A stretch of 64,000 bases of DNA. Source: an uncultured Tateyamaria sp. (GTDB lineage Bacteria > Pseudomonadota > Alphaproteobacteria > Rhodobacterales > Rhodobacteraceae). The notes under the pieces are model-generated. The model was given only the letters and a program-made list of their open reading frames with translations. It had not been told where the DNA came from and ran no database searches. The position numbers and the translations under genes are program-made. Location of the stretch: NCBI RefSeq assembly GCF_947496075.1, contig NZ_CANMBJ010000007.1, positions 1 to 64,000 of the forward strand, written 5' to 3'. Positions 63,968 through 64,000 of the stretch are shown one piece after another (within the stretch, counting starts at the first letter, position 1; the number at the start of each line of letters is the position of its first letter).

Positions 63968-64000
63968 GCAGCATCCGGTAAATTGGGCTCATTGCCGACC
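63968..64000. repeat. Dispersed repeat, right copy (runs off the window)
   Basis: GCAGCATCCGGTAAATTGGG then CTCATTGCCG matches the repeat at 57943-57975 in the same orientation. The element continues past the window end. Confidence 0.6.

Noticed and set aside
1..64000. CRISPR arrays, rRNA genes or intact insertion sequences
   Set aside because: No regularly spaced repeats, rRNA sequence or complete transposase was seen; the repeats present are paired or dispersed, not arrays.

Overview
The window is a bacterial chromosome segment of roughly 60% GC, almost certainly an alphaproteobacterium of the Rhodobacterales (Roseobacter group). The evidence is the tuf-S10-spc-alpha ribosomal cluster with alphaproteobacterial versions of the proteins (zinc-free S14, RpoA of 338 aa), the AapJQMP amino-acid transporter, an ATP12-type F1 chaperone, the rpmH-rnpA-yidD ... 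yidC-MOSC-engB-argB neighbourhood and a TAXI-type TRAP transporter. The genus cannot be fixed from the sequence alone.

1-26300: the end of tuf and then the ribosomal-protein supercluster, broken by accessory genes. Block 1 is rpsJ-rplC-rplD-rplW. Gap 1 (2181-4615) has a phasin-like gene, a four-helix membrane protein, a broken copy of part of the phasin gene and a DUF6985-like gene. Block 2 is rplB-rpsS-rplV-rpsC-rplP. Gap 2 (7251-12503) has three small unknown genes, a delta-class carbonic anhydrase, a 2OG-Fe(II) oxygenase-like protein and an RTX-type calcium-binding protein. Block 3 is rpmC-rpsQ-rplN-rplX-rplE-rpsN-rpsH-rplF-rplR-rpsE-rpmD. Gap 3 (16787-20209) has two paralogous seven-helix proteins that flank a secreted von Willebrand A protein and a DsbA-fold isomerase. 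Block 4 is rplO-secY-adk, then an alpha/beta hydrolase, then rpsM-rpsK-rpoA-rplQ. Well-spaced sigma-70-like promoters lie just before rpmC, rplO and rpsM, so the later pieces look able to start transcription on their own.

26300-37100: a host-attachment-family protein (minus strand); an HtrA protease; a close run of rarA, crcB, an RluC-type pseudouridine synthase, a HAD phosphatase and an ATP12 chaperone; then aapJQMP for general L-amino-acid uptake.

37500-47850, mostly minus strand: two conserved groups. argB-engB-MOSC-yidC and yidD-rnpA-rpmH handle membrane-protein insertion and RNase P; ttcA, an EAL phosphodiesterase and a DUF3833 lipoprotein lie between them. A sterol-desaturase/ferredoxin/SixA operon with ATGA overlaps follows argB.

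48165-51860: a TVP38-type membrane protein, a MerA-like flavin disulfide reductase, a histidine kinase with no adjacent response regulator, and tRNA-Arg(ACG).

51860-64000: an accessory region that looks less GC-rich in its first half. It holds decayed sequence, a pair of unknown secreted proteins divergent from a LuxR-type regulator, an unknown gene between exact 49-bp direct repeats, three small unknown genes, a serine-recombinase remnant, and then a sulfatase-MarR / TAXI-TRAP module that is bracketed by two copies of a dispersed repeat. The parts least explained by known biology are the secreted pair with its regulator, the repeat-flanked gene, and the gene blocks inserted into the ribosomal operons.
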